Shown here piece after piece: positions 14,890 to 22,176 of a stretch of 36,416 bases of DNA; position 1 is the stretch's first letter; every line of letters begins with the position of its first letter. Below the pieces are notes generated by a model that saw nothing but the letters and a program-made list of their open reading frames with translations, had not been told where the DNA came from and ran no database searches. Made by a program: the position numbers and the translations under genes. Origin of the DNA: WLMZ01 sp037139095 (GTDB taxonomy: Bacteria; Actinomycetota; Acidimicrobiia; Acidimicrobiales; Ilumatobacteraceae); the NCBI GenBank assembly GCA_037139095.1, contig JBAXHD010000028.1, forward strand, positions 1 through 36,416, written 5' to 3'.

Positions 14890-16275
14890 TCAGATAGCCA
14901 GCAGGTCTGTAAATGCGCCGACCAGACAGCGGTGCAGCAACGCTGGGTCAGCTACTGCCGCGGTGTCGATGTTGGCGCCCATGTCGAGACTGCCCATGTA
15001 GCTCAACAGGGTGAGATTGAATGCCACACCGCCCAGTGGCCCCACCGGATAGTTCTGCAACACCTGAGCGCCGCTCATGAACAACGCCACCGGTGCGCCG
15101 CGAACGTTGCTTGTTGCAAAGTCGACCGTGTGTGCCTGCGTGCGGGCTAACCGCGTGACCAACGACGTAGGCAGAGTCGAGGCAACAGCCGCCAGAGTTT
15201 CGAGCGAAGCCGGTGCTGCGCTGTCTCGGGCTGCTTGTGACGCTTCGTTGATTGCAATGAATCGTTCGGCCACCGACATAGCTGAGGTGGGTACCTCGAT
15301 GCGGGCCAGAGAGAACGCGTTGGCTCCCGATGATTCGCCCCGGGTGCTGATGGCCATTGAGGCACGCAGCGTGTCGACGGGTGCCCCGAGCGCAATGTGA
15401 TAGCGACTCGATGCTTCGGCTGCCACCGTGAGAAATGCCGTGTTGAGCTTGCCGCCGAGCTTGGCCGCCACAGCCCGCGTTTCGGCGTACGGGGCTTGCA
15501 GCACTTCAATCTGGCGACGCAACGAACGCTGGGTCCAAATTGGAGAGTGGGCCTGCTCGACATCGCTGAGTTGGCTGATAATGCCGCGAATGGTGTCGGC
15601 GGCTGCATTGCCCGCCTCGGGTAACTGGGTTGGGTCGGCCAACAGTTCTCGGACTTGGCGCAGTAAACCCAGTGGCATTCGCAGGCTGCCGGCCACGAGA
15701 TCGCGAAGGGTTTCGCTGCTGCTGGGCTGAGCCTGTTCGCGGGCTGCAGCGATGTCGTCGGGGTTGTGCGGTGGGCGCTCGGGAGCATCGGCGGCGAAGT
15801 CGAGGAACTCAAGACTGAGCTTCACGCCGCCCTCGCCATCGGTGATGGTGTGATGCAGCTTTTGAATGAGGGCGCATTTGCCGCCGCGCAGTCCCTCGAC
15901 CACGGTGAACTGCCACAGCGGGCGAGTGCGGTCGAAGGGGTCGGCGGTGACGATGCTGGCGAGGTCAAGTAACTGACGAAGGTTGCCTGGCTTCGGCAAC
16001 GCGATATGGCGAATGTGGTACTTGAGGTCGAAGTTGGTGTCGTCGACCCACATCGGTGCGGTGAGGTTGGCAGGTGCGGGTTGTACGCGCTGGCGAAGGC
16101 GGGGCACCACGTGCGTGGCTCGCTCCATGGTGCGCATCATGCGGTCCATGTCGGGGCGCTTGTCGAGAATGGTCACGTTGGCAAACGTGGACGACAGGTG
16201 TGGGTCTTTTTCCATCCGCCACATCAGGCCTTCGGCATCAGACATCTTGTTGTCGAAGGTGGGCGAGTCAGCCAT
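14890..16275 (-). CDS. WS/DGAT: wax ester synthase / diacylglycerol acyltransferase
   Basis: A 461-aa bifunctional acyltransferase that esterifies acyl-CoA with diacylglycerol or fatty alcohol, making storage triacylglycerol or wax esters at the membrane or lipid droplet. The active-site motif HHTITDG is at 141-147 (HHxxxDG). The C-terminal SNVRGAP segment corresponds to the conserved ND(x)xG-type block, and the length matches the family. The ATG at 16275 lies 8 nt after TAGCCT; a TTG two codons up is less likely. With the PAP2 gene just upstream on the same strand, the pair could supply diacylglycerol and then acylate it, although this PAP2 protein may instead act on other lipid phosphates. 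Confidence 0.92.
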   Translation of the reverse strand: MADSPTFDNKMSDAEGLMWRMEKDPHLSSTFANVTILDKRPDMDRMMRTMERATHVVPRLRQRVQPAPANLTAPMWVDDTNFDLKYHIRHIALPKPGNLRQLLDLASIVTADPFDRTRPLWQFTVVEGLRGGKCALIQKLHHTITDGEGGVKLSLEFLDFAADAPERPPHNPDDIAAAREQAQPSSSETLRDLVAGSLRMPLGLLRQVRELLADPTQLPEAGNAAADTIRGIISQLSDVEQAHSPIWTQRSLRRQIEVLQAPYAETRAVAAKLGGKLNTAFLTVAAEASSRYHIALGAPVDTLRASMAISTRGESSGANAFSLARIEVPTSAMSVAERFIAINEASQAARDSAAPASLETLAAVASTLPTSLVTRLARTQAHTVDFATSNVRGAPVALFMSGAQVLQNYPVGPLGGVAFNLTLLSYMGSLDMGANIDTAAVADPALLHRCLVGAFTDLLAI

Positions 16276-16283
16276 AGCCAACG

Positions 16284-16289
16284 AGGCTA
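16284..16289 (-). promoter_or_regulatory. -10 box of leaderless type for WS/DGAT
   Basis: TAGCCT on the minus strand, 8 nt before ATG 16275, in the 61-bp gap after the PAP2 gene. Confidence 0.45.
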
Positions 16290-16336
16290 CGCCGTTTGCG
16301 GCTCGGCGCTACCCAGCAGCATCAGCGGATGGGGCC

Positions 16337-16915
16337 CTAGCCCACGATCTTGCGGACAACACGCTTGGCAATTGCGCCCAGGGTGAGACCCACCACGGCG
16401 CCGCCAATTACGTCGCTGACGTGATGAATGCGCACATAGGCGCGACTGAGGCCCACTATGCACGCCAGACCAAACCACATTGGGGCAGTGCGGCGGCCAT
16501 CCCACGCAACGAGCAACGTGGCTGCAGTGAACGCTGATGAAGCGTGACCGCTAGGGAAGCTGCTCGTAGATGGTTGGCGTACATCGAAGCGAGCGTCGCC
16601 GGCCACTGTTGGGCGAACGCGACGAAAGAGGCGTTTCACTCCTTGGTTCACGATGAGGCTCTCGACGCCCAGTACCGATGACAACACCAGGGTCTGCCGA
16701 GCGCGTTGCTGGTTGGTGAGGCCGCGGGCGATGCCGATGATGTGCCACAACACGCTGAAGTCGCCGACGTGGCTGGCCGTGGTGAACAGCGCATCGGCAA
16801 TGGGGTTGCCGCGGAGTTTCTCGAGCTGATCATCGGCCCATTGATCGAACCGCGCAACCGTGGCACCGAAATGTTGATCGGTGTGTACGGTCTGGCTTGA
16901 TTCGGGCGGGCTCAT
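16337..16915 (-). CDS. PAP2-family membrane phosphatase
   Basis: A 192-aa membrane protein of the PAP2 superfamily (phosphatidic acid or undecaprenyl-pyrophosphate phosphatase). All three active-site motifs are present: KRLFRRVRP at 94-102, PSGH at 121-124, and SRAYVRIHHVSD at 157-168 (Arg158, His164, Asp168). Hydrophobic segments lie near 75-92, 125-137, 143-156 and 166-180. The ATG at 16915 is 13 nt after the nuclease stop, so the two are probably co-transcribed. Reading further upstream in this frame enters the nuclease gene and gives no motif. It may make diacylglycerol for the WS/DGAT that follows, which is inference. Confidence 0.88.
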   Translation of the reverse strand: MSPPESSQTVHTDQHFGATVARFDQWADDQLEKLRGNPIADALFTTASHVGDFSVLWHIIGIARGLTNQQRARQTLVLSSVLGVESLIVNQGVKRLFRRVRPTVAGDARFDVRQPSTSSFPSGHASSAFTAATLLVAWDGRRTAPMWFGLACIVGLSRAYVRIHHVSDVIGGAVVGLTLGAIAKRVVRKIVG

Positions 16916-16928
16916 CGATCGATTCGAG

Positions 16929-17750
16929 TCATGAGGCCGCAACGGTAGCGAGCGGTCGCTGAATTTCTGCGGCTGCTTTCGAGGGATCACCGCCAAATGC
17001 GGGACACCACGTTTTGAATGCGCAGCTGTTGCAGAGGCCACTGGGGCGTGGCTGGAAATCGTTCTTGAGGCAGGCTTTCTCGACCGCTTTCCACACAGCG
17101 GTGGTGCGGGTGACCACGGCGCGAACCGACTGCTCGGTTGGTGCAAGCTCGATGATGTCGCCGCTCTTGAGATACATCAGGCGGATCTTTGATGGCCGAC
17201 GACCAAGCACGGCTTGGCACAAGAACGAATAGAAGTGCACCCCGCTGAGTGAGCTCTGTTCGTATTTGGCGCTGGGGGCCCGACCTGTTTTGTAGTCGGT
17301 GACGACGAGTTCGCCATCGGCATCGAGTTCGAGGCGATCGATGATGCCGCGCAACGTGAGATCGCCCACAGCGGCTTCGAGACGCAGTTCGAGGCCGATT
17401 TCGCGAATGCTGGTTGGGTCTTCGATAGCAAAGTAGGCATCGACGAGTGAGCTCGACTCGCCGAAGAAGACACGTGACTGCGCCTCGGTGAGGCCGAGCT
17501 CGGTGAATTCGGGGTTGGTTTGGTACTCGGCGAAGGCGGTATCGAGCGACAGTTGTGCTGCTGCGTTGGTGCGAGCTGATGGCTCGAGCATGAACAGCAG
17601 CTCGAGGGCGCGGTGCACCAGTGAGCCGCGGGTGGTGTGCACGCTGGGTGGCTCAGGCAGTTTCTCGATGCTCGCAAAGCGAAAGGCCATCGGGCACGAA
17701 ATGAACGACTGCACGCGACTTGGCGACAAGCTGTTGGGTACCGGAAACAT
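16929..17750 (-). CDS. RecB-like PD-(D/E)XK nuclease with iron-sulfur cysteines
   Basis: A 273-aa single-domain nuclease related to the RecB C-terminal domain and Cas4. The core residues are His46 (GSLVHRALE), Asp138 (GIIDRLELD), and Asp152 with Lys154 (TDYKTG). Cys19 near the start and Cys240, Cys243, Cys249 at the end form the 1+3 cysteine pattern of AddB/Cas4-type 4Fe-4S nucleases. These proteins trim DNA ends; no CRISPR genes are nearby, so a housekeeping repair role is more likely. The ATG at 17750 follows TACGAT by 6 nt; the open frame upstream overlaps the hydrolase gene. PAP2 follows by 13 nt, a partnership with no obvious logic. Confidence 0.85.
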   Translation of the reverse strand: MFPVPNSLSPSRVQSFISCPMAFRFASIEKLPEPPSVHTTRGSLVHRALELLFMLEPSARTNAAAQLSLDTAFAEYQTNPEFTELGLTEAQSRVFFGESSSLVDAYFAIEDPTSIREIGLELRLEAAVGDLTLRGIIDRLELDADGELVVTDYKTGRAPSAKYEQSSLSGVHFYSFLCQAVLGRRPSKIRLMYLKSGDIIELAPTEQSVRAVVTRTTAVWKAVEKACLKNDFQPRPSGLCNSCAFKTWCPAFGGDPSKAAAEIQRPLATVAAS

Positions 17751-17756
17751 GGGTTG

Positions 17757-17762
17757 ATCGTA
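17757..17762 (-). promoter_or_regulatory. -10 box of leaderless type for the RecB-like nuclease
   Basis: TACGAT on the minus strand, 6 nt before ATG 17750, inside the 35-bp gap after the hydrolase gene. Confidence 0.45.
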
Positions 17763-17785
17763 GAACAGACCTGCGACAAGGTTGG

Positions 17786-18619
17786 TCAGGCAGGGAACGA
17801 CGCAATGATCTCGGCGATTTGCGCGGGCGCCTGCATCGGCCCGAAGTGACCCAGGTTGTCGAGTTCGATGTATCGGCCCGATGGAATCTGCTCGGCAAGG
17901 GCGCGAGTGCGCGACGACGGTTGCATTGGCTGCGGCAACCCGCAGATGACCCACACAGGAATGCGCAGTTCGCCAAGGCGGACCCACGTGTTGTGGTTTC
18001 CTCCCGCTTCGTAGTTGCGGGCCTCAGATTCGGGAGCGCACTTGAGGTGCACATGACCGTCGGAGCCCTCGGCGAATCCACCGCGTACGTAGGCGTCAAG
18101 ACACGCAGGGTCGAAAACGTTGAGCGGAGGCTTGGAGCTGTAGTTGGCGATCGCTGCATCGAATGATTCGAAACTGCTGCGCCGCTTGCGCGCCCCAGCC
18201 GCTAAGAAGTTGCCGCCGCCCTGATCGCCGGCCGCGCTGCCGCCGGGGATACTCGCGCCGGGAGGCATCACGATTGGTTCGAACACGATGAGCCCGCGGA
18301 ACAGTTGCGGCTGCGCGAGTGCTGCCATGAGCATTGCGGCACCACCCATGCTGTGCCCCACACCGAGCACGGGTCCGTTGTCTTGCAGCGTGGCGGCCAC
18401 CGCAGCGGCGTCGGCGCCGTGCGTTTGCCAATCGACAACCCAATCGGGATCGACCGGGGTGTTGCCATGACCACGAGCGTCGTAGGCAATGTTGTGGTGA
18501 TCGCTGAGGCGGTCGGCGATGGGCTTCCAGCACTGCGCGTGAAAGCCGGTGGCGTGCGCGTAGAGCGTGGTGGGGCCGGAGCCGCCAAGGTCGTAGATGG
18601 CGTTGATGAGAGCTGACAC
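17786..18619 (-). CDS. Alpha/beta hydrolase
   Basis: A 277-aa alpha/beta hydrolase. HATGFHAQCW (22-31) is the oxyanion region, GHSMGG holds Ser90, and His258 (NLGHFGP) completes the triad; the acid lies in the ICGLPQPMQPSS segment, where the usual Asp is not obvious. A charged linker with GARKRRSS (about 142-149) sits in the cap region. The function is unknown, possibly esterase or lipase-like. The GTG start at 18619 is 7 nt after the LapA-like stop, so the two share a transcript. Confidence 0.85.
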   Translation of the reverse strand: MSALINAIYDLGGSGPTTLYAHATGFHAQCWKPIADRLSDHHNIAYDARGHGNTPVDPDWVVDWQTHGADAAAVAATLQDNGPVLGVGHSMGGAAMLMAALAQPQLFRGLIVFEPIVMPPGASIPGGSAAGDQGGGNFLAAGARKRRSSFESFDAAIANYSSKPPLNVFDPACLDAYVRGGFAEGSDGHVHLKCAPESEARNYEAGGNHNTWVRLGELRIPVWVICGLPQPMQPSSRTRALAEQIPSGRYIELDNLGHFGPMQAPAQIAEIIASFPA

Positions 18620-18626
18620 GCGTGAA

Positions 18627-18932
18627 CTAGTTCTTCACTACGACAGATTTGCGACGCCGGCGGCGCCACCAGCTGCTGAAGAGTCGGTCGGCGACAGCGC
18701 CGAGAATGAGGGTCGTCATGATCAGCCAACGCGTCGTTGTGGTCTTGGTGAAGAACACAAAATGGATCGATGTCTCGTGGTTGTTCTGAAGGAGGAACGC
18801 GATGCACAGCGCTGCAACCACCCCGGTACCGATGAGGGCAAGGTTGGGTCCGCTCTTGCCGCTGGATGTGCGGTGGTGTTTGCCGCCCCACTTGGCGGTG
18901 TCGTTCTTGGCGGGGCTGTCGTTGTCACCCAT
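18627..18932 (-). CDS. LapA-like (DUF1049) two-helix membrane protein
   Basis: A 101-aa protein with a charged, disordered N-terminus (1-28) and two transmembrane helices at about 30-49 and 67-86 separated by LQNNHETSIHFVFF, the QN...v.f.f hallmark of the LapA/DUF1049 family. It ends in a strongly basic RRRRRKSVVVKN tail, so the C-terminus is probably cytoplasmic. LapA/LapB act in lipopolysaccharide control in E. coli; the actinobacterial role is unknown. GGAGG (18938-18942) lies 5 nt before the ATG. It starts 24 nt after the dehydrogenase stop, and the hydrolase follows at 7 nt. Confidence 0.75.
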   Translation of the reverse strand: MGDNDSPAKNDTAKWGGKHHRTSSGKSGPNLALIGTGVVAALCIAFLLQNNHETSIHFVFFTKTTTTRWLIMTTLILGAVADRLFSSWWRRRRRKSVVVKN

Positions 18933-18937
18933 GGTGG

Positions 18938-18942
18938 CCTCC
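18938..18942 (-). promoter_or_regulatory. Strong ribosome binding site of the LapA-like gene
   Basis: GGAGG on the minus strand, 5 nt before ATG 18932. It fixes the start and contrasts with the leaderless-type starts around it, as expected for an internal operon gene. Confidence 0.6.
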
Positions 18943-18956
18943 GTGGTTGCGATGCA

Positions 18957-20093
18957 TCATGTGCTCGTGGGCTTTGGTTCGCGGGGCAAACCGAGCAAGC
19001 GCTCGCCGATGATGTTGCGCTGTACTTGGCTGGTGCCCCCTGCGATGCGGCCGCCTGGAGCCGCAAGCATCCCTTGCGAATCGGCGCCTACCAACATTGC
19101 TGCAGCGCCCGAAAGGTCGCCGCGCAGCATTGCAGAATCGAACATCATCTCGGTGATGCCGAGCTTCATCAGCGAGGCGGCCGTAGAGGCCACGGGGCCT
19201 TGGCGCTGACCCATTGCTTTGAACGCGTTACCTCGACTGAGTAGCTCGGCCAACGACTGACGCTGCACCGCGCTCAGGTCGCGGCCCTCGGCAATGCGAG
19301 CCATCGATTCGAGGCGTCGCTCAAGGCCGATGACGCTGGCGCCAATGTGGCCGCGTTCGTTGGTGAGCACTGCCATACCCACGCCCCATCCGCCGTGCAG
19401 CGGACCGAGGAGTTGGTCGGCGGGCAACTCGACATCGGTGAAGAACACCTCGTCGAATTCGGCCTCGCCGGTGATCTGCTTGAGCGGACGAATCTCGACG
19501 CCGGGCAGGTTCATCGGGAACAAGAAGAACGAGATGCCGTCGTGCTTTTTTGCTTCAGGGTTGGTGCGCGCCATCAAGATGCCCCAGTCGCTATAACGAC
19601 CTCCGCTGCACCACACCTTTTGGCCGTTGATGATGAACCGGTCCCCGTCGCGCTCGGCACGAGTGCTCAATGACCCAAGGTCGCTGCCGGCGCCGGGCTC
19701 GCTGAACAACTGGCACCACACCCGGTTAGCTTGCAACGTCGGTAAGAGGTGTTGTTGCTGTTGTTCGGGCGTTCCGAATTTCATAATGGAACCACCGGCC
19801 AGAACCAAACCCACCATGTTGAGCACGGGTGGCACACCGGCCAGCGCGCACTCGTGCATCCACACTGCTTGGTGTGCCGAGCTGAGCCCGCGGCCGCCGT
19901 GATCGACGGGCCAATGAATACCAGCGAAGCCAGCCTCGAAGATTCGCTGTTGCCACTCGATGCCGGCGCTAATGAGATCGGGTGGGCAGATTGCGCCGTA
20001 GTCGCGCGGCGCGGTGGCTTTGTTGGCCCCGAGCCAGGCCTGCACCGAGGCGCGGAACTCGTCAAGGTCGAGTGTTTCGGGTGCTTGATCCAT
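18957..20093 (-). CDS. Acyl-CoA dehydrogenase (FadE type)
   Basis: A 378-aa FAD-dependent acyl-CoA dehydrogenase. Typical blocks are WCQLFSEPGAGSDLGSL (about 125-141), FIINGQKVWCSGG (about 153-165), FDEVFFTDVELP (about 211-222), and the C-terminal GGTSQVQRNIIGERLLGLP. It introduces the double bond into an acyl-CoA in fatty acid or sterol side-chain breakdown; the FadE heteromers of actinobacterial sterol catabolism look similar but need two subunits. No adjacent partner gene exists here. ATG 20093 is 8 nt after TAGCGT; the frame is open a further 11 codons. It heads a run that includes the LapA-like and hydrolase genes. Confidence 0.92.
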   Translation of the reverse strand: MDQAPETLDLDEFRASVQAWLGANKATAPRDYGAICPPDLISAGIEWQQRIFEAGFAGIHWPVDHGGRGLSSAHQAVWMHECALAGVPPVLNMVGLVLAGGSIMKFGTPEQQQQHLLPTLQANRVWCQLFSEPGAGSDLGSLSTRAERDGDRFIINGQKVWCSGGRYSDWGILMARTNPEAKKHDGISFFLFPMNLPGVEIRPLKQITGEAEFDEVFFTDVELPADQLLGPLHGGWGVGMAVLTNERGHIGASVIGLERRLESMARIAEGRDLSAVQRQSLAELLSRGNAFKAMGQRQGPVASTAASLMKLGITEMMFDSAMLRGDLSGAAAMLVGADSQGMLAAPGGRIAGGTSQVQRNIIGERLLGLPREPKPTST

Positions 20094-20101
20094 TGGCCTG
20101 C

Positions 20102-20107
20102 ACGCTA
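20102..20107 (-). promoter_or_regulatory. -10 box of leaderless type for the 20093 dehydrogenase
   Basis: TAGCGT on the minus strand, 8 nt before ATG 20093. Confidence 0.45.
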
Positions 20108-20193
20108 GTTGTACCCGGATGGTCACGACGTGGTGGCGCTGCTCAACCCCCCTTTTCTGGCGAGGGTTTCTTGGATAAGTCTTTACTCCAGCT

Positions 20194-20230
20194 AGGGCAA
20201 GCCCTGCCGATACATAAATTACAGTTCGGC
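20194..20230 (+). promoter_or_regulatory. Two abutting inverted repeats upstream of the secreted-protein gene
   Basis: AGGGC-AA-GCCCT (20194-20205) directly touches GCCGA-N15-TCGGC (20206-20230). The 15-nt loop of the second is A/T-rich and holds TAAATT (20215-20220) and overlaps TACAGT (20220-20225), either of which could be a -10 box. This may be an operator/promoter or, if transcribed, a structured leader. It does not match any riboswitch consensus I know. Confidence 0.4.
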
Positions 20231-20270
20231 TGCATTCAGCAATCAGTTGTTCGAATTCGCATCAATTTCA

Positions 20271-20276
20271 GGGAGG
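20271..20276 (+). promoter_or_regulatory. Strong ribosome binding site of the secreted-protein gene
   Basis: GGGAGG, 5 nt before ATG 20282. It is among the strongest in the window and implies a true 5' leader and high expression. Confidence 0.65.
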
Positions 20277-20281
20277 TATTC

Positions 20282-21436
20282 ATGCGCAAAAGCGCACTCA
20301 TCACCGCAAGCGCCTTCATCGGTCTTGCCTCACTCGTTGCCGGTGGCACAGCCGCCAGCGCCTCATCAGCACACGCGCCGAAGGTGGCGGGGGTAACAAG
20401 CTTCACTCTCAACTTGCTTGGCGCACCCATCACCGTTGACGTGACCACTGGTGTCGACGGCAGCCTCGCTGACGCAACCATCACGCAGACTCCTTCCGTT
20501 CCGGCCAACAAGGTTGATCCAACTGCGGCGAACTACAACATGGTGCAGTTCTCCAACCTCGCCGGCACCGCATCGGTCACTGTTCGTACGAACCATGGCG
20601 GCCAGAGTGTCACCGTTCGTTCAGCTAGCTTGGCCGACCTTGCCGGCTTGGCGAACGGTTGGAAGGGCGATGTTTTTGGATCTGGTAAGGGTGACACCAC
20701 CGTCGCTTTTGACATCACCGCTGTAGGTGGCGTGCCAGGCATCAGCCCTCCGGTGTGTACACCAGCATCCGACGTCACGAGCTGCGATGTCACTCCAGCA
20801 GTGGTTGGGCATGACGACGACGACAACGAAGGCTCAAGCGCCTCGGCGTCGGTGCTGTTCACCAGCGATACCGGAGCAACCCGCACACTTCGTATTCGGG
20901 TTGGCATGCACACTGAAGACGGCAACACTCAGGCCGTGGTGCACATGTCGCTCTCGAGGATCAAGGAAGCCGACATTGTTGGTCTCGGCGACCAGACCTG
21001 GACCGGCACGCTGTGTGATCTCAGCACGGGCACGATCAACTACAACGTCGCCGAAGGCGGAGTTGTCACGGTGCCAACTCCTGGTCTTGGCCAGACGGTC
21101 ACGTCTGGCGAGCATGGCGGCGTAACCGTTACGTTCGCAACCGGCGAGCAAGTTCGCATCAGCGCTAGCGGCACTGGTGACACCACCCTCACCCGCATCC
21201 GGGTGAACCTGCACTGCCCAAAGACTCTGCCAACGATTAACGGCATCGCTCCTGACCCAAGCATCGTCAGCGGCGATGACGACGGCGACGACGATCACGG
21301 CGACCATTCAGATGACAACGGTGGTGACAACGGTGGCGACCATGGCAATGGTGGCGACCATGGCAACGGCGGCAACGGCGGCAACGGTGGCAACAACGGC
21401 ACCCGCGGCGGCAATGACGTCAAGGGTCATGGCTGA
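20282..21436 (+). CDS. Secreted protein with Asp/His/Asn/Gly-rich C-terminal tail
   Basis: A 384-aa exported protein of no recognised family. A Sec signal peptide (about 1-28, basic start, ending ASASSA) is followed by a Thr/Val/Gly-rich, probably beta-sheet region to about residue 330. It has four Cys after the signal peptide, in PPVCTPASDVTSC, GTLCDLS and LHCPK, enough for two disulfides. An acidic GHDDDDNEG loop lies near 179-187. The tail (332-384) begins as an Asp/His run (DDDGDDDHGDHSDD) and turns into GGDHGN and GGN repeats. Such a tail could bind divalent metals, nucleate mineral or hold the protein to the surface; all are inference. The ATG is fixed by GGGAGG. The lipoprotein gene overlaps its end by 8 nt. 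Confidence 0.8.
   Translation: MRKSALITASAFIGLASLVAGGTAASASSAHAPKVAGVTSFTLNLLGAPITVDVTTGVDGSLADATITQTPSVPANKVDPTAANYNMVQFSNLAGTASVTVRTNHGGQSVTVRSASLADLAGLANGWKGDVFGSGKGDTTVAFDITAVGGVPGISPPVCTPASDVTSCDVTPAVVGHDDDDNEGSSASASVLFTSDTGATRTLRIRVGMHTEDGNTQAVVHMSLSRIKEADIVGLGDQTWTGTLCDLSTGTINYNVAEGGVVTVPTPGLGQTVTSGEHGGVTVTFATGEQVRISASGTGDTTLTRIRVNLHCPKTLPTINGIAPDPSIVSGDDDGDDDHGDHSDDNGGDNGGDHGNGGDHGNGGNGGNGGNNGTRGGNDVKGHG
21332..21394 (+). repeat. Tandem repeats in the tail of the secreted-protein gene
   Basis: Two 18-nt units GGTGGCGACCATGGCAAY (21332-21349, 21350-21367) are followed by three 9-nt GGYGGCAAC units (21368-21376, 21377-21385, 21386-21394). All are in frame, so gain or loss of units changes tail length without a frameshift. 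Confidence 0.8.
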
Positions 21437-22094
21437 TTTCACTCCTTCAAAGGCCCGGTTCCTCATCTGGGGAGCCGGGCCTTTGCTCGTTGCAATGCTC
21501 GCATCGTCGTGCAGCGGGAATGATCCAGGCGTCAATGCGGGTAAGGCAGACCAGTCGTCAGCCACTTCGATCGCAGTCGGTCAAGCGACCGATGGTGCAA
21601 CCACGTTGAAGACGGCAATTGGCCAGTTGGCTGCGGGCTACCACTTCTCGAGTACGGCCACAGTAAACGGCGCAGCAGCCGTTACGGCAGTGGGCGATCG
21701 AGTGGGCGATAGCACTCGCATGAACGTGTCATCGAAGGGCGCAGCGGTTGACTATGTGGTTACCCCCACCGCTACTTGGGTGAACAAAGACGGCACGTGG
21801 TCTGAGGTCACCGACGCAACGGCGCCTGCCGATCCGCTCGGTGCGCTGAGCGCTCCAACCTCGGTAGTGGTTACGTCGTCGGGCGCAGGTGCTGCAACGG
21901 TGTTGACCGCTAGTTACCCAGCGTCGGCGCTATCGCTGCCGGGTACTGCTGCAGTAGATGTGGTGTTCACGATCAACGGTTCGGCACTGAGCTCGATGAG
22001 CTACAGCACCACAACAGATGGCGGTGCTGCCGATGTGCATACCGACATCACCGCACTGGTCGATACGTCGCCAGTGACGGTTCCGAAGGTCTAG
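21429..22094 (+). CDS. Lipoprotein, LppX/LprG-like fold suspected
   Basis: A 221-aa lipoprotein: basic residues, hydrophobic core and lipobox LASSC with Cys28. The mature part is Thr/Ala/Val-rich with alternating strands. LKTAIGQLAAGYHFSSTATVNGA, a GDRVGDSTRM segment, and VDYVVTPTATWVNKDGTWSEV resemble the half-barrel lipoproteins LppX/LprG/LolA that carry lipids, but similarity is only by pattern. The ATG at 21429 overlaps the end of the secreted-protein gene (ATGGCTGA), so translation is probably coupled. A 16-bp hairpin lies in codons 7-19. A later start would lose the basic part of the signal peptide, so 21429 is preferred. Confidence 0.75.
   Translation: MADFTPSKARFLIWGAGPLLVAMLASSCSGNDPGVNAGKADQSSATSIAVGQATDGATTLKTAIGQLAAGYHFSSTATVNGAAAVTAVGDRVGDSTRMNVSSKGAAVDYVVTPTATWVNKDGTWSEVTDATAPADPLGALSAPTSVVVTSSGAGAATVLTASYPASALSLPGTAAVDVVFTINGSALSSMSYSTTTDGGAADVHTDITALVDTSPVTVPKV
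21449..21484 (+). terminator. 16-bp hairpin inside the lipoprotein start region
   Basis: AAAGGCCCGG pairs perfectly with CCGGGCCTTT (21449-21458, 21475-21484). The stem continues inward with six more pairs (two G-T) to a 4-nt loop at 21465-21468. It looks like a terminator stem, but the right arm is followed by GCTCG and no T-run, and it lies within the lipoprotein coding sequence. An attenuator or mRNA processing site is likelier than a full stop. Confidence 0.6.
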
Positions 22095-22104
22095 ACAATT
22101 CGCG

Positions 22105-22139
22105 CGGGACTTCGTGGGCGCTGGGCCTGCGAGGTCCCG
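22105..22139. terminator. Weak hairpin between convergent genes
   Basis: CGGGAC (22105-22110) pairs with GTCCCG (22134-22139) around a 23-nt G/C-rich loop, in the 82-bp gap between the lipoprotein and the SDR. No T-run is present. Confidence 0.25.
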
Positions 22140-22176
22140 TGTGCTTCGGCCGGGAATTGACTCGGCTCGGAGGCGC

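Noticed and set aside
16929..17750. Cas4 of a CRISPR system
   Set aside because: The Cys pattern fits, but there are no repeats or other cas genes in the window, and single RecB-like nucleases of this size are common in actinobacteria.
20194..20230. A c-di-GMP (GEMM) riboswitch, suggested by the AGGGCAA string
   Set aside because: The rest of the conserved core, including the GGGACGCAAAGCC-like part and the tetraloop receptor, is absent.
21449..21484. Ordinary intrinsic terminator of the secreted-protein gene
   Set aside because: The stem is strong, but no T-run follows and the lipoprotein signal peptide is encoded through it; reading it as a plain terminator would leave the lipoprotein without a sensible promoter or start.
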